This document shows, piece after piece, positions 8,593-16,607 of a stretch of DNA of 64,000 nt. How positions within the stretch are numbered: position 1 is the first letter of the stretch; each line of letters begins with the position of its first letter. The stretch covers positions 1 through 64,000 of the forward strand of contig NZ_FOCJ01000012.1 of the NCBI RefSeq assembly GCF_900110075.1, read 5' to 3'. The notes below the pieces were generated by a model. That model was not told the origin of the DNA, ran no database searches, and was given only the letters and a program-made list of their open reading frames with translations. The stretch is from Paenibacillus sp. OV219. GTDB taxonomy: Bacteria > Bacillota > Bacilli > Paenibacillales > Paenibacillaceae. The translations under genes were made by a program, and so were the position numbers.

Positions 8593-8620
8593 TGCTCCAT
8601 CCTCCTATTTTATGAAAATA

Positions 8621-9346
8621 TTAGAGGTCCGTAATAACGCCAGTGACGCCGTCGTATGGAATGATTGTAAACAGCGCCGACTTCTGCAGCTTCGTTTGGT
8701 CATATACCGCATACACCTTGCTTGACCGTGCGATGAACAGTTGTGCTATGCGGGCTTCCAGCTCGGAATGTGTCGTGAAACCATGCTCGCGAGAGACTCC
8801 GTCGACACCGAGGAACATCTTCGTAATGTTCAGCTTCTCGATAACGCTCTCCGCCAGCGGCCCGATCAGCTCGTAGCTTTTATGCCGCATGACACCACCT
8901 GATACGACGACCTGGACACCTTCTGCATCAAATAATTCTGCTGCAATATTAACGGCGTTCGTGACGACCGTAATGTTCTGATGATCCTTCAGCGCCTTGG
9001 CAATGAGGAAAGTCGTCGTGCCGCCTGTCAGGCAGATGACATCGCCTTCCTCAACGAGCGCGGCAGCATCGGCAGCGATACGCTCCTTGCCTTCCTTACT
9101 GACGGATCGTTTATCGGCAAAAGCAAGCTCAGCGGCGTTGTTTCGGCTACTGCCTTCATCATAGACCGCCCCGCCAATGGTACGGATGATGAAATTCGAT
9201 TGCTCCAGCGCCTCCAGATCACGGCGGATCGTGGCGATTGAGCTATCGGTAATATCCATCAGCTCACTAATTGACGCTTTGCCAGATTGTTTAATGCGCT
9301 CCAGCATTTTCGTTCGGCGCAGTTCACCTTTTGATTGCATAATCAT
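8621..9346 (-). CDS. DeoR/GlpR family sugar-pathway repressor
   Basis: 241 residues, usual family length. The N-terminal winged helix-turn-helix (ISELMDITDSSIATIRRDLEAL) is followed by the DeoRC sensor domain with GDVICLTGGTTTF and NAVNIAAEL, which binds a sugar phosphate. It lies 13 bases after the aldolase gene. The likely targets are this operon and the divergent SIS gene; candidate operator sequence lies at 10327-10353. Start at ATG 9346 (GGAGG 5 bases before) or ATG 9340 (10 bases). Confidence 0.9.
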   Translation of the reverse strand: MIMQSKGELRRTKMLERIKQSGKASISELMDITDSSIATIRRDLEALEQSNFIIRTIGGAVYDEGSSRNNAAELAFADKRSVSKEGKERIAADAAALVEEGDVICLTGGTTTFLIAKALKDHQNITVVTNAVNIAAELFDAEGVQVVVSGGVMRHKSYELIGPLAESVIEKLNITKMFLGVDGVSREHGFTTHSELEARIAQLFIARSSKVYAVYDQTKLQKSALFTIIPYDGVTGVITDL

Positions 9347-9359
9347 TCTTGCCTCCAGC

Positions 9360-10232
9360 TTAACGTTGTTGGATGTGAGCAGCCTTGCCTATACAGCCAC
9401 ATAGCTGCATTTTCTCGATGGCAAGCTGCTTGACGGCTTTCTTCGCCGGTACCATGTAGGTTCGTGGATCGTTCTCGCTGGGCCGCTCCGCAAACACCTG
9501 CTTAATTGCATCCGAGAATGCAATACGAAGCTCTGTCGCAATATTCATCTTCGCCATGCCGAGCGAAACGGCGAGCTTCACCTGCTCGGCCGGGATGCCG
9601 GAACCGCCATGAAGCACGAGAGGCGCTGTCACCAGCTCTGCAATCGCAGCGATCCGCTTGAAATCAATGTTCGGTGTTCCTTTGTAGATGCCATGCGCCG
9701 TGCCGATCGCAGGCGCCAGTGTATGGACACCGGTTCGAGCCATGAATGCCACGCACTCATCAGGGTCAGCGAGCAGTGCATCTTGTTCCTCCACGACGAT
9801 ATCATCCTCGACGCCGCCTACTTTGCCAAGCTCTGCTTCGACATTCACGCCAGCGGCATACGCCACCTCCATCACCTTCTTCGTGCGGGACACATTCTCT
9901 TCGAATGGAAGCATCGAAGCATCAATCATAACGGAAGTATAGCCTGCACGAATGCATTTGACGATGATGTCGAAATCCGTGCAATGGTCAAGATGCAGAG
10001 CAATCGGCAAGCCGGTCCGGTTCGCAGCAACTGTAGCAGCGGCGGCGATATAGTCCGGTCCGAGATGCTTCACCGTCCCTACGGTCGATTGGATAATGAG
10101 CGGTGACTGCATCTCCTCAGCAGCTTCTGTTACGGCTTGAAGCATCTCCAAAGTATGAACATTGAACGCGGCAACGGCATAACGGCCTTTTCTTGCTCTG
10201 TGAAGCATGTCGGTAGATGAAATGAGCGGCAT
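9360..10232 (-). CDS. class II ketose-bisphosphate aldolase (GatY/KbaY/Fba type)
   Basis: 290 residues, zinc-dependent. Asp82 and zinc ligand His83 lie in HLDHCTD, further zinc ligands His180 (GTAHG) and His208 (HGGSGIP). It should cleave a ketose 1,6-bisphosphate, for example tagatose or fructose bisphosphate, to dihydroxyacetone phosphate and an aldehyde. Pairing with a DeoR regulator and a SIS isomerase resembles amino-sugar (aga) or tagatose loci, so a special pathway is more likely than glycolysis. First gene of the leftward operon, GGGGAGGAG before the ATG. Confidence 0.9.
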   Translation of the reverse strand: MPLISSTDMLHRARKGRYAVAAFNVHTLEMLQAVTEAAEEMQSPLIIQSTVGTVKHLGPDYIAAAATVAANRTGLPIALHLDHCTDFDIIVKCIRAGYTSVMIDASMLPFEENVSRTKKVMEVAYAAGVNVEAELGKVGGVEDDIVVEEQDALLADPDECVAFMARTGVHTLAPAIGTAHGIYKGTPNIDFKRIAAIAELVTAPLVLHGGSGIPAEQVKLAVSLGMAKMNIATELRIAFSDAIKQVFAERPSENDPRTYMVPAKKAVKQLAIEKMQLCGCIGKAAHIQQR

Positions 10233-10305
10233 TCGATCTTCTCCTCCCCATGCTGAACCTTTGAACTTTTGAACCTCTGATCCTTATCCTTATCTTTATA
10301 GTTTT

Positions 10306-10334
10306 ATCATAGCTGCGCTTCGTGATCTTTACAA
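10306..10334 (-). promoter_or_regulatory. promoter of the aldolase-DeoR-Gfo operon
   Basis: On the minus strand TTGTAA (10329-10334) is 17 bases from TATGAT (10306-10311), 74 bases before the aldolase start. Confidence 0.6.
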
Positions 10335-10353
10335 TCATTATTTGATCGTAAAG
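10327..10353. promoter_or_regulatory. candidate DeoR operator between divergent promoters
   Basis: The inverted repeat CTTTAC (10327-10332) and GTAAAG (10348-10353) overlaps the leftward -35 and lies just before the rightward -35. A second pair, CAATCA/TGATTG, spans the same area. The placement would let one repressor control both genes. That the DeoR protein binds here is inferred. Confidence 0.45.
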
Positions 10354-10365
10354 TTCAAATTGTGA

Positions 10366-10394
10366 TTGATAGCATCAGCGAAACGATCTATGAT
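10366..10394 (+). promoter_or_regulatory. promoter of the SIS gene
   Basis: TTGATA (10366-10371) is exactly 17 bases from TATGAT (10389-10394), 43 bases before the SIS start. Confidence 0.6.
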
Positions 10395-10436
10395 GGAGAT
10401 AGAAGAGATTGACCTATTCGGAGGAGGAGTTCAAAA

Positions 10437-11489
10437 ATGAGCTTGACCTATGAGGAAATCAAACAGCAATACTCTGCCTTGCTGCAAACCTACGACTATA
10501 TGCTCGAGCGCCGCGATTCGATTACCGAGTTCGTCCGTGCACAGGGGAAGAGCTCGGTCACGTTCATCGGCTGCGGCTCCAGCTACACGTTAAGCGCATC
10601 AGCCGCATTCTCGTTCCGCCTGCGGACAGGATTTCCCGCATCCGCACTAGCTGGCGGCGATCTGCTGCTGAACGCCGATGCCTATGCGCCGATGCTTCGC
10701 GATACGCTGCTCATCACCCCATCCCGATCCGGCTCAACAAGTGAGATCGTCGAAGCTGTTCGCCTGCTGAAAGCTCAAGGTGACGAGGCTTCAGTACCCG
10801 TACTCGCACTTTCTTGCGTTATCGACTCGGCGCTCGCGGAAATCGCCGATTTCACCTTGACCCTGCCATGGGCATTCGATCACAGTGTGTGCCAGACAAG
10901 AACGGTCACGAACTTATATACTGCGAATCTCTTGCTTGCGGCTTTTCTAGGCGATGAGGAAGATGTCATCGCAGATATCGGCTTTGCGATTGCGCAAGGC
11001 GAAGCTTACATGAGTCGCGTCGAAGCATCCATTCGGGCAGTAAGCGATTATGGATGGACGAACGCCGTCATTCTCGCCGACGGGGAGTTGAACGGACTTG
11101 CAGCTGAAGGCGCGATTGCACTGACGGAAATCGCCAAAATGCAGGCACATGCCTATCATCTGCTAGACGTCCGCCACGGTCCGATGGTGACAATTGGTCC
11201 TGATACGCTTGTCATTGCGCATCTGACCAACCAAGGCGCCGAGCATCAACGCAAGCTCATGCAGGATATTCGCGCGCGCGGCGCTAGAGTCATCGCATTC
11301 GGAGATGCGACATTGACGACCTTGCAGCCGGATGTCGATCTCGTCCTTACTGCGGTGTCACCGCTAGCGCTTCCAGCGCAAGGCATCCCGTTCCTGTTCA
11401 TCCCGCAGATCGTTGCCCTCTGCAGCGCGGAGCGGCAGGGCTTCAACCCGGATCAGCCGGATGGACTGACCGCTTGGGTGAAGCTGTAG
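10437..11489 (+). CDS. SIS-domain sugar isomerase/deaminase (AgaS/FrlB-like)
   Basis: 350 residues with two SIS domains. The first has IGCGSSYTLSASAAF and ITPSRSGSTSEIVEAV, the phosphosugar-binding signatures of GlmS-type isomerases; the second has AEGAIALTEIAKMQAHAY. There is no glutaminase domain, as in AgaS or FrlB, so it probably isomerises or deaminates a phosphorylated amino sugar or fructosamine. It is divergent from the aldolase operon and probably shares its regulator. A GGAGGAGGAG ribosome site precedes the ATG. Its own terminator is at 11537-11577. Confidence 0.87.
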   Translation: MSLTYEEIKQQYSALLQTYDYMLERRDSITEFVRAQGKSSVTFIGCGSSYTLSASAAFSFRLRTGFPASALAGGDLLLNADAYAPMLRDTLLITPSRSGSTSEIVEAVRLLKAQGDEASVPVLALSCVIDSALAEIADFTLTLPWAFDHSVCQTRTVTNLYTANLLLAAFLGDEEDVIADIGFAIAQGEAYMSRVEASIRAVSDYGWTNAVILADGELNGLAAEGAIALTEIAKMQAHAYHLLDVRHGPMVTIGPDTLVIAHLTNQGAEHQRKLMQDIRARGARVIAFGDATLTTLQPDVDLVLTAVSPLALPAQGIPFLFIPQIVALCSAERQGFNPDQPDGLTAWVKL

Positions 11490-11536
11490 CTGATTGTTCA
11501 TTTTTTCACCCTCAGCTTTTTATATAGCTACATGAA

Positions 11537-11577
11537 AAAAGGCATCGTTCCCGTCATACACGGGAACGATGCCTTTT
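11537..11577 (+). terminator. terminator of the SIS gene
   Basis: A perfect stem of about 17 bases (AAAGGCATCGTTCCCGT and complement) with a short loop and TTTT after it. Confidence 0.9.
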
Positions 11578-11591
11578 AACTTATCGAGTGG

Positions 11592-11885
11592 TCGGCAGCT
11601 TGGCGGAGCTGTGAGTGCGTAATACGTACTCTCAGCGCGAAAATCAGCCGATTGATGCTCTGAGAGTGCAGATTCAACACTCTCAGATATGGAACCAACC
11701 GAAATCGGCAGTTTGGCGGAGCTGAGTGAGCTAAATACGTACTCTCAGCGCGAAAATCAGCCGATTGATGCTCTGAGAGTGTAGATTCAGCACTCTCAGA
11801 TATGGAACCAACCAACATCGTCAGCTTGGCGTAGTTGAGTGAGCGAAATCGAGATTGGCCGATTGAATCGACACTCTCTATATGG
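11592..11885 (-). repeat. array A: 113-base double-hairpin repeat units
   Basis: Units start at 11592 and 11705, with a partial third at 11818; the period is exactly 113. Each unit carries two CTGAGAG/CTCTCAG inverted repeats 51 and 62 bases apart. The hairpins at 11660-11686 and 11773-11799 have perfect 9-base stems. Open frames crossing the array are a by-product of the period and lack start signals. See array B for the mirrored copy. Confidence 0.85.
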
Positions 11886-11930
11886 GGGGCCCTCACCGCC
11901 GAGGCCGATCAAACTAATCTCAGTTCTGTA

Positions 11931-12115
11931 ACTGAGAGAACACACACGTGCTCTCAGCATCCAAAACGCGCCATAAGTAGTCTGAGAGAACCTATATGTG
12001 CTTTCATCGCTGAAGTTCAACAAACTAACCATTGTTTCGTTGCTGAGAGAACACATATGTGCTCTCAGCACTCAAAACGCGCCGAATTGCGGCTGAGAGA
12101 ACACATATGTTCTCT
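11931..12115 (+). repeat. array B: inverted counterpart of array A
   Basis: CTGAGAGAAC begins at 11931, 11981, 12042 and 12092, giving spacings of 50, 61 and 50, so the composite period is 111. The hairpin at 12041-12068 is GCTGAGAG...CTCTCAGC around ACACATATGTG. The 50/61 spacing matches array A read on the other strand (51/62), and the linkers share AAAACGCG/TTTTCGCG-type sequence. It looks like the same element in opposite orientation. No coding potential is supported. Confidence 0.8.
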
Positions 12116-12176
12116 CGATGTGCAAGCTAGCCCCAAACCGCCGCCACGACCTATGTGTTCCTGGCACACTTTGATG

Positions 12177-12360
12177 GAGAGAGGGAAAACCCTCTCTCGA
12201 CCATCGAAGCTACCCAAACAGGAACCTGAGTGCGGAAAAACCCTCTCTCAGTGAGCGCAAGAGCAAGAATTCCCCCGAAAGAGCAGCTCTAGAGTGGAAA
12301 AAGCCTCTCTCAGCTGTAAAAACACCGAAAAATCTAAAAGAGAGCGGGAAAACCCTCTCT
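12177..12360. repeat. four dispersed palindromes around AAAA-CCCTCTCT
   Basis: At 12177-12198 nine-base GAGAGAGGG arms flank AAAA perfectly. Degenerate copies lie at 12228-12251, 12290-12312 and 12339-12360, at intervals of about 50-60 bases. This resembles the layout of array B with another hairpin sequence. Confidence 0.7.
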
Positions 12361-12439
12361 ATGAATTCTACGCGAAGTAATGGCGTGGGCCTCCGGCTCC
12401 CACTAGGCAAACTCACAAACATCACTCCAATAAATAAAA

Positions 12440-12474
12440 AAAATCCCTCTCACCGAATTCGTGAGAGGGATTTT
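12440..12474 (-). terminator. terminator of the opp operon
   Basis: A perfect 14-base stem (AAAATCCCTCTCAC) with a CGAATTC loop, followed on the minus strand by a T run. It lies about 100 bases past the oppF stop. Confidence 0.9.
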
Positions 12475-12572
12475 GTGATCTTGCTTAATCTTGAGAGGGA
12501 TTTTATAATCTCGCTACATTTTAAGAGTGATTATGTGTCTTGCTTAATCTTAAGAGTGTTATGTGATCTCGC
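12463..12572. repeat. degenerate 30-base tandem repeat
   Basis: Units beginning GAGAGGGA or AAGAGTGA start near 12463, 12493, 12523 and 12552 and run to the oppF stop. The first unit includes the right arm of the opp terminator, suggesting that copies of a terminator arm were duplicated and have since decayed. Confidence 0.65.
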
Positions 12573-13550
12573 TTATTGCAGCGGGTAATGACAAGCAACC
12601 TGCCGCTCATCCGCCATGCTCAGAAGCTGCGGCTCCTCCACCTTGCAGCGGTCCTGCACGAACGGACAGCGCGGGTGGAACCGGCATCCTGAAGGCGGGT
12701 TCGCCGGCGAAGGCACGTCTCCTTGAAGTATAATTCGCTCTTCCCGATGCTCCGTCGTCGGCTTCGGAATGGCGGACAGCAGCACCGAGGTATATGGATG
12801 AAGCGGCTTAGCGAACAGCTCCTCCGTCTTGCCTACTTCGACCATTTTCCCCAAGTACATAACTCCGACGCGATCCGAAATATGTCGAACGACGTTCAGG
12901 CCATGCGCGATAAACAAATACGTTAAGCCGAGCTCCTTCTGCAGCTTCATCATCAGGTTCAGTACCTGCGACTGCACGGAAACGTCAAGCGCCGACACCG
13001 CTTCATCCGCTACGATGAACTTCGGATTAAGTGATATTGCCCGGGCAATACCAATGCGCTGACGCTGTCCACCTGAGAATTCATGCGGATACCGGTTGCG
13101 TCTTCCGGCATCAAGTCCGACTAGCTCCATCAATTCGACAACACGATTATCCAATTCCCGTTCGCTCATTCGACGATGTACGCGCAACGGTTCACTGATT
13201 AAATCTTTCACAAGAAACCGCGGATTAAGCGAGCCGAACGGATCTTGAAAAATAATCTGCATCTCCTCGCGCAGCTTGCGAAGCTCCCGGCTTCCCGCGG
13301 TGAGAATGTTCGTGCCGTCATACTTAATCTCGCCATCCGTAGCACTCTTCAGGTTCAGCAGCACACGAGCGAGCGTCGACTTCCCACAGCCGGACTCTCC
13401 GACAAGGCCGAATGTCTCTCCTGCCCGAATGCCGAAGGAGACGTCATCGACCGCTTTCACATGGCCGATCACCCGATTCAGCAGCCCCGTCTTGATCGGA
13501 AAATACTTCTTCACATGGTTTGCTTCCACCAAATATCCGCTGCTGCTCAT
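12573..13550 (-). CDS. oppF: oligopeptide ABC importer, ATP-binding protein OppF
   Basis: 325 residues. Walker A GESGCGKS at 51-58, ABC signature SGGQRQR, Walker B IVADEAVSALDVS, and the C-terminal peptide-importer extension with [10 protein letters not shown] ending in a short Cys tail, as in OppD/OppF. It pairs with OppD on the cytoplasmic face to power peptide uptake. The start overlaps the oppD stop by four bases and has GGAGG in front. Last gene of the five-gene operon. Confidence 0.95.
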   Translation of the reverse strand: MSSSGYLVEANHVKKYFPIKTGLLNRVIGHVKAVDDVSFGIRAGETFGLVGESGCGKSTLARVLLNLKSATDGEIKYDGTNILTAGSRELRKLREEMQIIFQDPFGSLNPRFLVKDLISEPLRVHRRMSERELDNRVVELMELVGLDAGRRNRYPHEFSGGQRQRIGIARAISLNPKFIVADEAVSALDVSVQSQVLNLMMKLQKELGLTYLFIAHGLNVVRHISDRVGVMYLGKMVEVGKTEELFAKPLHPYTSVLLSAIPKPTTEHREERIILQGDVPSPANPPSGCRFHPRCPFVQDRCKVEEPQLLSMADERQVACHYPLQ

Positions 13551-14608
13551 AACGCCACCTCCGTCTTGCTGCTGATCGTCACTTTCATCCCGTGGCTGCT
13601 CGCAGCCGATTCCGCCCCCGCAGTTCTTTTCAGCTCCGACTCATCGAGCCAGCAAGCCGCTTTATGCCCAGACGGTGACGCGAGAAGCGCAGGCTCTTGC
13701 TCCTTGCAGACATCCATCGCATGCGGGCAGCGCGGATGGAACCGACAGCCAGACGGAAGCTGGCTGATCGGCGGAATGACGCCCTTGATCGTATAAAGCT
13801 CTCCTCCGCGCTCGCCTTCGAGGCCAGGGATCGACTTCAAAAGCCCAATTGTGTACGGATGGCGCGGCTGCTCGAAGATCTCCTTCACGGTCCCTTCTTC
13901 CACGACCGTGCCCGCATACATCACGGCAATGCGGTCGGCTACCTCTGCCGCGACGCCCATATCATGCGTGATCAGCAGCATCGACATGCCGAACTCCTGC
14001 TTCAGCTGCCTTAGCAAATCCAGAATTTGCGCCTGCACCGTTACGTCGAGCGCCGTTGTCGGTTCATCGGCGATGAGCAGCTCGGGATTACACGCAAGCG
14101 CCATCGCGATAACGACCCGCTGGCACATTCCGCCTGACATCTCATGCGGATACTGCTTCGCGCGCATGTCAGGGTCCGGGATGCCGACACGGCGCAGCAT
14201 CTTCACACTCGCCTGCCAGGCGTCCTTCTTGCTCATTCTCTTGTGAATACGCAGCGCCTCAGCAATCTGATCTCCTACCGTGAAGACAGGATTCAGCGCC
14301 GACATGGGATCCTGGAAAATCATCGTAATACGATTGCCGCGTATCTTCAGCATCTCCTGCTGCTTCTTCTTCACGAGGTCGCTGCCGCTAAACAGCATCT
14401 CCCCGCCTTCAATAAAGCCACCAGCATAATCAATGAGCCGCATGACCGACATGGCGGTGACGCTCTTGCCGCTACCGGACTCGCCAACGACGCATAATGT
14501 CTGTCCGCGATCGAGCTCAAGCGTGACGCGATCGGTCGCTTTCATGAACCCTTTTTCCGTCAGGAAGCCTGCCGTTAAATTACGGATTTGGAGAACTTTT
14601 TCCACCAC
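13547..14608 (-). CDS. oppD: oligopeptide ABC importer, ATP-binding protein OppD
   Basis: 353 residues. Walker A GESGSGKS at 42-49, signature MSGGMCQRV, Walker [15 protein letters not shown], and the C-terminal [15 protein letters not shown] extension of peptide/nickel importers. Start is GTG at 14608, eight bases after AAGGAGG, overlapping oppC by 34 bases. That points to translational coupling. The C-terminal tail after about residue 325 is Ala/Ser-rich and poorly conserved. Confidence 0.95.
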   Translation of the reverse strand: MVEKVLQIRNLTAGFLTEKGFMKATDRVTLELDRGQTLCVVGESGSGKSVTAMSVMRLIDYAGGFIEGGEMLFSGSDLVKKKQQEMLKIRGNRITMIFQDPMSALNPVFTVGDQIAEALRIHKRMSKKDAWQASVKMLRRVGIPDPDMRAKQYPHEMSGGMCQRVVIAMALACNPELLIADEPTTALDVTVQAQILDLLRQLKQEFGMSMLLITHDMGVAAEVADRIAVMYAGTVVEEGTVKEIFEQPRHPYTIGLLKSIPGLEGERGGELYTIKGVIPPISQLPSGCRFHPRCPHAMDVCKEQEPALLASPSGHKAACWLDESELKRTAGAESAASSHGMKVTISSKTEVAL

Positions 14609-15552
14609 TGCGCCAGCCTCCTTCGAGGAATTGTCGTCATCCTTGGATCGAGTCCATCACGTATGCCATCGCCGATAAAGTTCACTGCGAGCACGACGAT
14701 AAGGATACTTAAGCCCGGGTAGAGCGCCTGCAGCGGATCGGTCAGCATGAACTCCTGAGCGTTGCTCAGCATCAGTCCCCAGCTCGTATCCGGCGTCTGC
14801 ACGCCTAGCCCTAAGTAGGAAAGCGCAGATTCGCTCAGGATTGCGCCGCCAACCATCAGTGTCGCGGTTACGATAATTGGAGCGGTCGCATTGCGAAGCA
14901 GATGGCGAAAAATAATGCCGAGATGCGAGACGCCAATCGCCTTCGCTGCTTCCACATACTGCATCTCGCGCAGCTGCAGATACGTTCCTCGGACGAGCCG
15001 CGCGACCCCCATCCAGCTTGTAAAGGCGAGAACGAGTATCATATAGGACACTTTGGAGCCAAAAATCGCTAGAATCAGGATGTTCAGAAACAGAGATGGA
15101 ATCGAGTTCATCACATCCACGAAGCGCATCGCAATCGTATCGACCCATCCGCCGAAATAACCGGAAAACGCTCCGACAAGCGTCCCGATGAAGACGGAGA
15201 CAAAAGCGACGGAGAAGCCAACCGTTAGCGAGATTCGGCTGCTGTATAGCAAGCGGGAAAGAATGTCGCGACCGAGCTCATCGGTACCGAGCGGATGCCC
15301 GCTTGCCCCAGCATGAAGATTCGGTAACATCATATCGATGCGCGTCGGATCGTAAGGCGAGATCCAGCTGGCACATACAGCCGCAAGGATGAAGATTGAT
15401 AAAATGACAAGCCCAACAACGGCGAACGGATTCTGCACGAACTTCTTCCATGCCGTTCTCCAAGGTCCCGGCGGCCGCTTGTCAGCAGGTGGGGTAACAT
15501 CAGCCGACGAGACCTTCACAGCCTTCACTTGCTCCAGCTTCAGCCCGCTCAT
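14575..15552 (-). CDS. oppC: oligopeptide ABC importer, permease OppC
   Basis: 325 residues, about six membrane segments. A cytoplasmic N-terminus is followed by a first membrane segment (FAVVGLVILSIFILAAVC). The inner-membrane component signature is in EAAKAIGVSHLGIIFRHLLRN. It forms the membrane channel with OppB. Start overlaps oppB by four bases. The 34-base overlap with oppD at the other end is unusually long for this operon type. Confidence 0.94.
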   Translation of the reverse strand: MSGLKLEQVKAVKVSSADVTPPADKRPPGPWRTAWKKFVQNPFAVVGLVILSIFILAAVCASWISPYDPTRIDMMLPNLHAGASGHPLGTDELGRDILSRLLYSSRISLTVGFSVAFVSVFIGTLVGAFSGYFGGWVDTIAMRFVDVMNSIPSLFLNILILAIFGSKVSYMILVLAFTSWMGVARLVRGTYLQLREMQYVEAAKAIGVSHLGIIFRHLLRNATAPIIVTATLMVGGAILSESALSYLGLGVQTPDTSWGLMLSNAQEFMLTDPLQALYPGLSILIVVLAVNFIGDGIRDGLDPRMTTIPRRRLAQWWKKFSKSVI

Positions 15553-16520
15553 CGCGCCACGCTCCCTTTGCCGCCAAGCTGCACGCGTGGATCAACAATG
15601 GCGTACAGAATGTCCGCGATCAAGTTCCCGGCAACAACGATAACCGAAACGACGAGCGTAATGGACATGAGCACGGAATATTCCCGGGCAACAGCCATAT
15701 CGACGAACAGGCGCCCCATCCCCGGCCAGTTGAACACCCGCTCAGTCAGCGCGGCGCCGCCGACAAGAATCGGCAGATCCAGCCCGAGTATCGTAATGAT
15801 CGGAATTAGCGCATTGCGAAGCGCGTGACGGAAGATAACCCGGCCTTCACGAAGCCCTTTTGCCCGAGCTGTACGAATATAATCCTGCCCGAGCACCTCC
15901 AACATGCTCGCCTTCGCATACTTCGTGTAGGAAGCAAGAAAGCCAAGAGTCAGCACCGATACGGGTAAAATGAGATGCATAAACAGGTCGGCAATATTGC
16001 CCTCTTTCCCCATCGTATACATGTCGGATAAGGGGAGCCAATCGTGCTTTAGCGAGAAATATTCCTGCAATATGATACCGAACCAGAACGTCGGCATCGC
16101 AAACCCAATATAGGAAATGAAGGATGAGGTCTGATCGGAGAAGCCATATTGGGATGTACTGTTATAGATCCCCCACGGAATTGCAATAAGGAGCGAGAAC
16201 AGCCAGGCAGCGCCCATGAGCACCATCGTGTTCTTCACCGTCGGCCATAGAATATCGCCTACCGGGATATGATTCTTGAACGTGTAGCCAAGGTCACCTG
16301 TCAGCAGATGTCCCAGCCAGATCGAATATTGTACGAACACAGGGCGGTCTAGCCCTAAGTTATGCGCTTGAACTTTGGCTGCTTCCGGTGAGAGTCCAGG
16401 TGCTAGAAACACTTGTGTGGGACCACCGGGAGCCGCATGAATCATCGCAAAGGTAAGGATGGAGATAAAGAATAGGACTACTACGGATTGGAATAAACGG
16501 CGTATTAGATATTCGGTCAT
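15549..16520 (-). CDS. oppB: oligopeptide ABC importer, permease OppB
   Basis: 323 residues. Begins with the typical MTEYLIRRLFQSVVVLF membrane segment; the EAA-type coupling loop reads RTARAKGLREGRVIFRHALRN. Six membrane segments expected. AAGGGGGG lies 11 bases before the ATG. It follows oppA by 87 bases, with a strong hairpin in the gap (16553-16580) that may set the ratio of binding protein to transporter. Confidence 0.94.
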   Translation of the reverse strand: MTEYLIRRLFQSVVVLFFISILTFAMIHAAPGGPTQVFLAPGLSPEAAKVQAHNLGLDRPVFVQYSIWLGHLLTGDLGYTFKNHIPVGDILWPTVKNTMVLMGAAWLFSLLIAIPWGIYNSTSQYGFSDQTSSFISYIGFAMPTFWFGIILQEYFSLKHDWLPLSDMYTMGKEGNIADLFMHLILPVSVLTLGFLASYTKYAKASMLEVLGQDYIRTARAKGLREGRVIFRHALRNALIPIITILGLDLPILVGGAALTERVFNWPGMGRLFVDMAVAREYSVLMSITLVVSVIVVAGNLIADILYAIVDPRVQLGGKGSVAR

Positions 16521-16552
16521 TACGGATTTGGCCCCCCTTTATTCCTGAATAC

Positions 16553-16580
16553 AGGAGAAGAGCCCCTCGGCTCTTCTCCT
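16553..16580 (-). promoter_or_regulatory. intercistronic hairpin between oppA and oppB
   Basis: A perfect 12-base stem (AGGAGAAGAGCC) with a four-base CCTC loop and no T run after it. In binding-protein operons such stems usually stabilise the upstream mRNA or partly stop transcription, giving more OppA than permease. Confidence 0.7.
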
Positions 16581-16607
16581 GATCAGACTGCGATATTTGA
16601 ATTTTCC

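Noticed and set aside
11835..12254. 139-codon plus-strand open frame across array B
   Set aside because: The frame follows the 111-base period (a multiple of three) of the repeat, has no ribosome site and a biased composition; it is a by-product of the repeat.
11592..12572. Repeat region as a CRISPR array
   Set aside because: The repeats are imperfect, differ in spacing (50/61, 113, 30), vary in sequence and lack unique spacers and any cas gene.
13033..13046. TTGCCCGGGCAA inside oppF as a third LacI-type operator
   Set aside because: It lacks the flanking GT/AC of the two real sites and lies inside a coding region.
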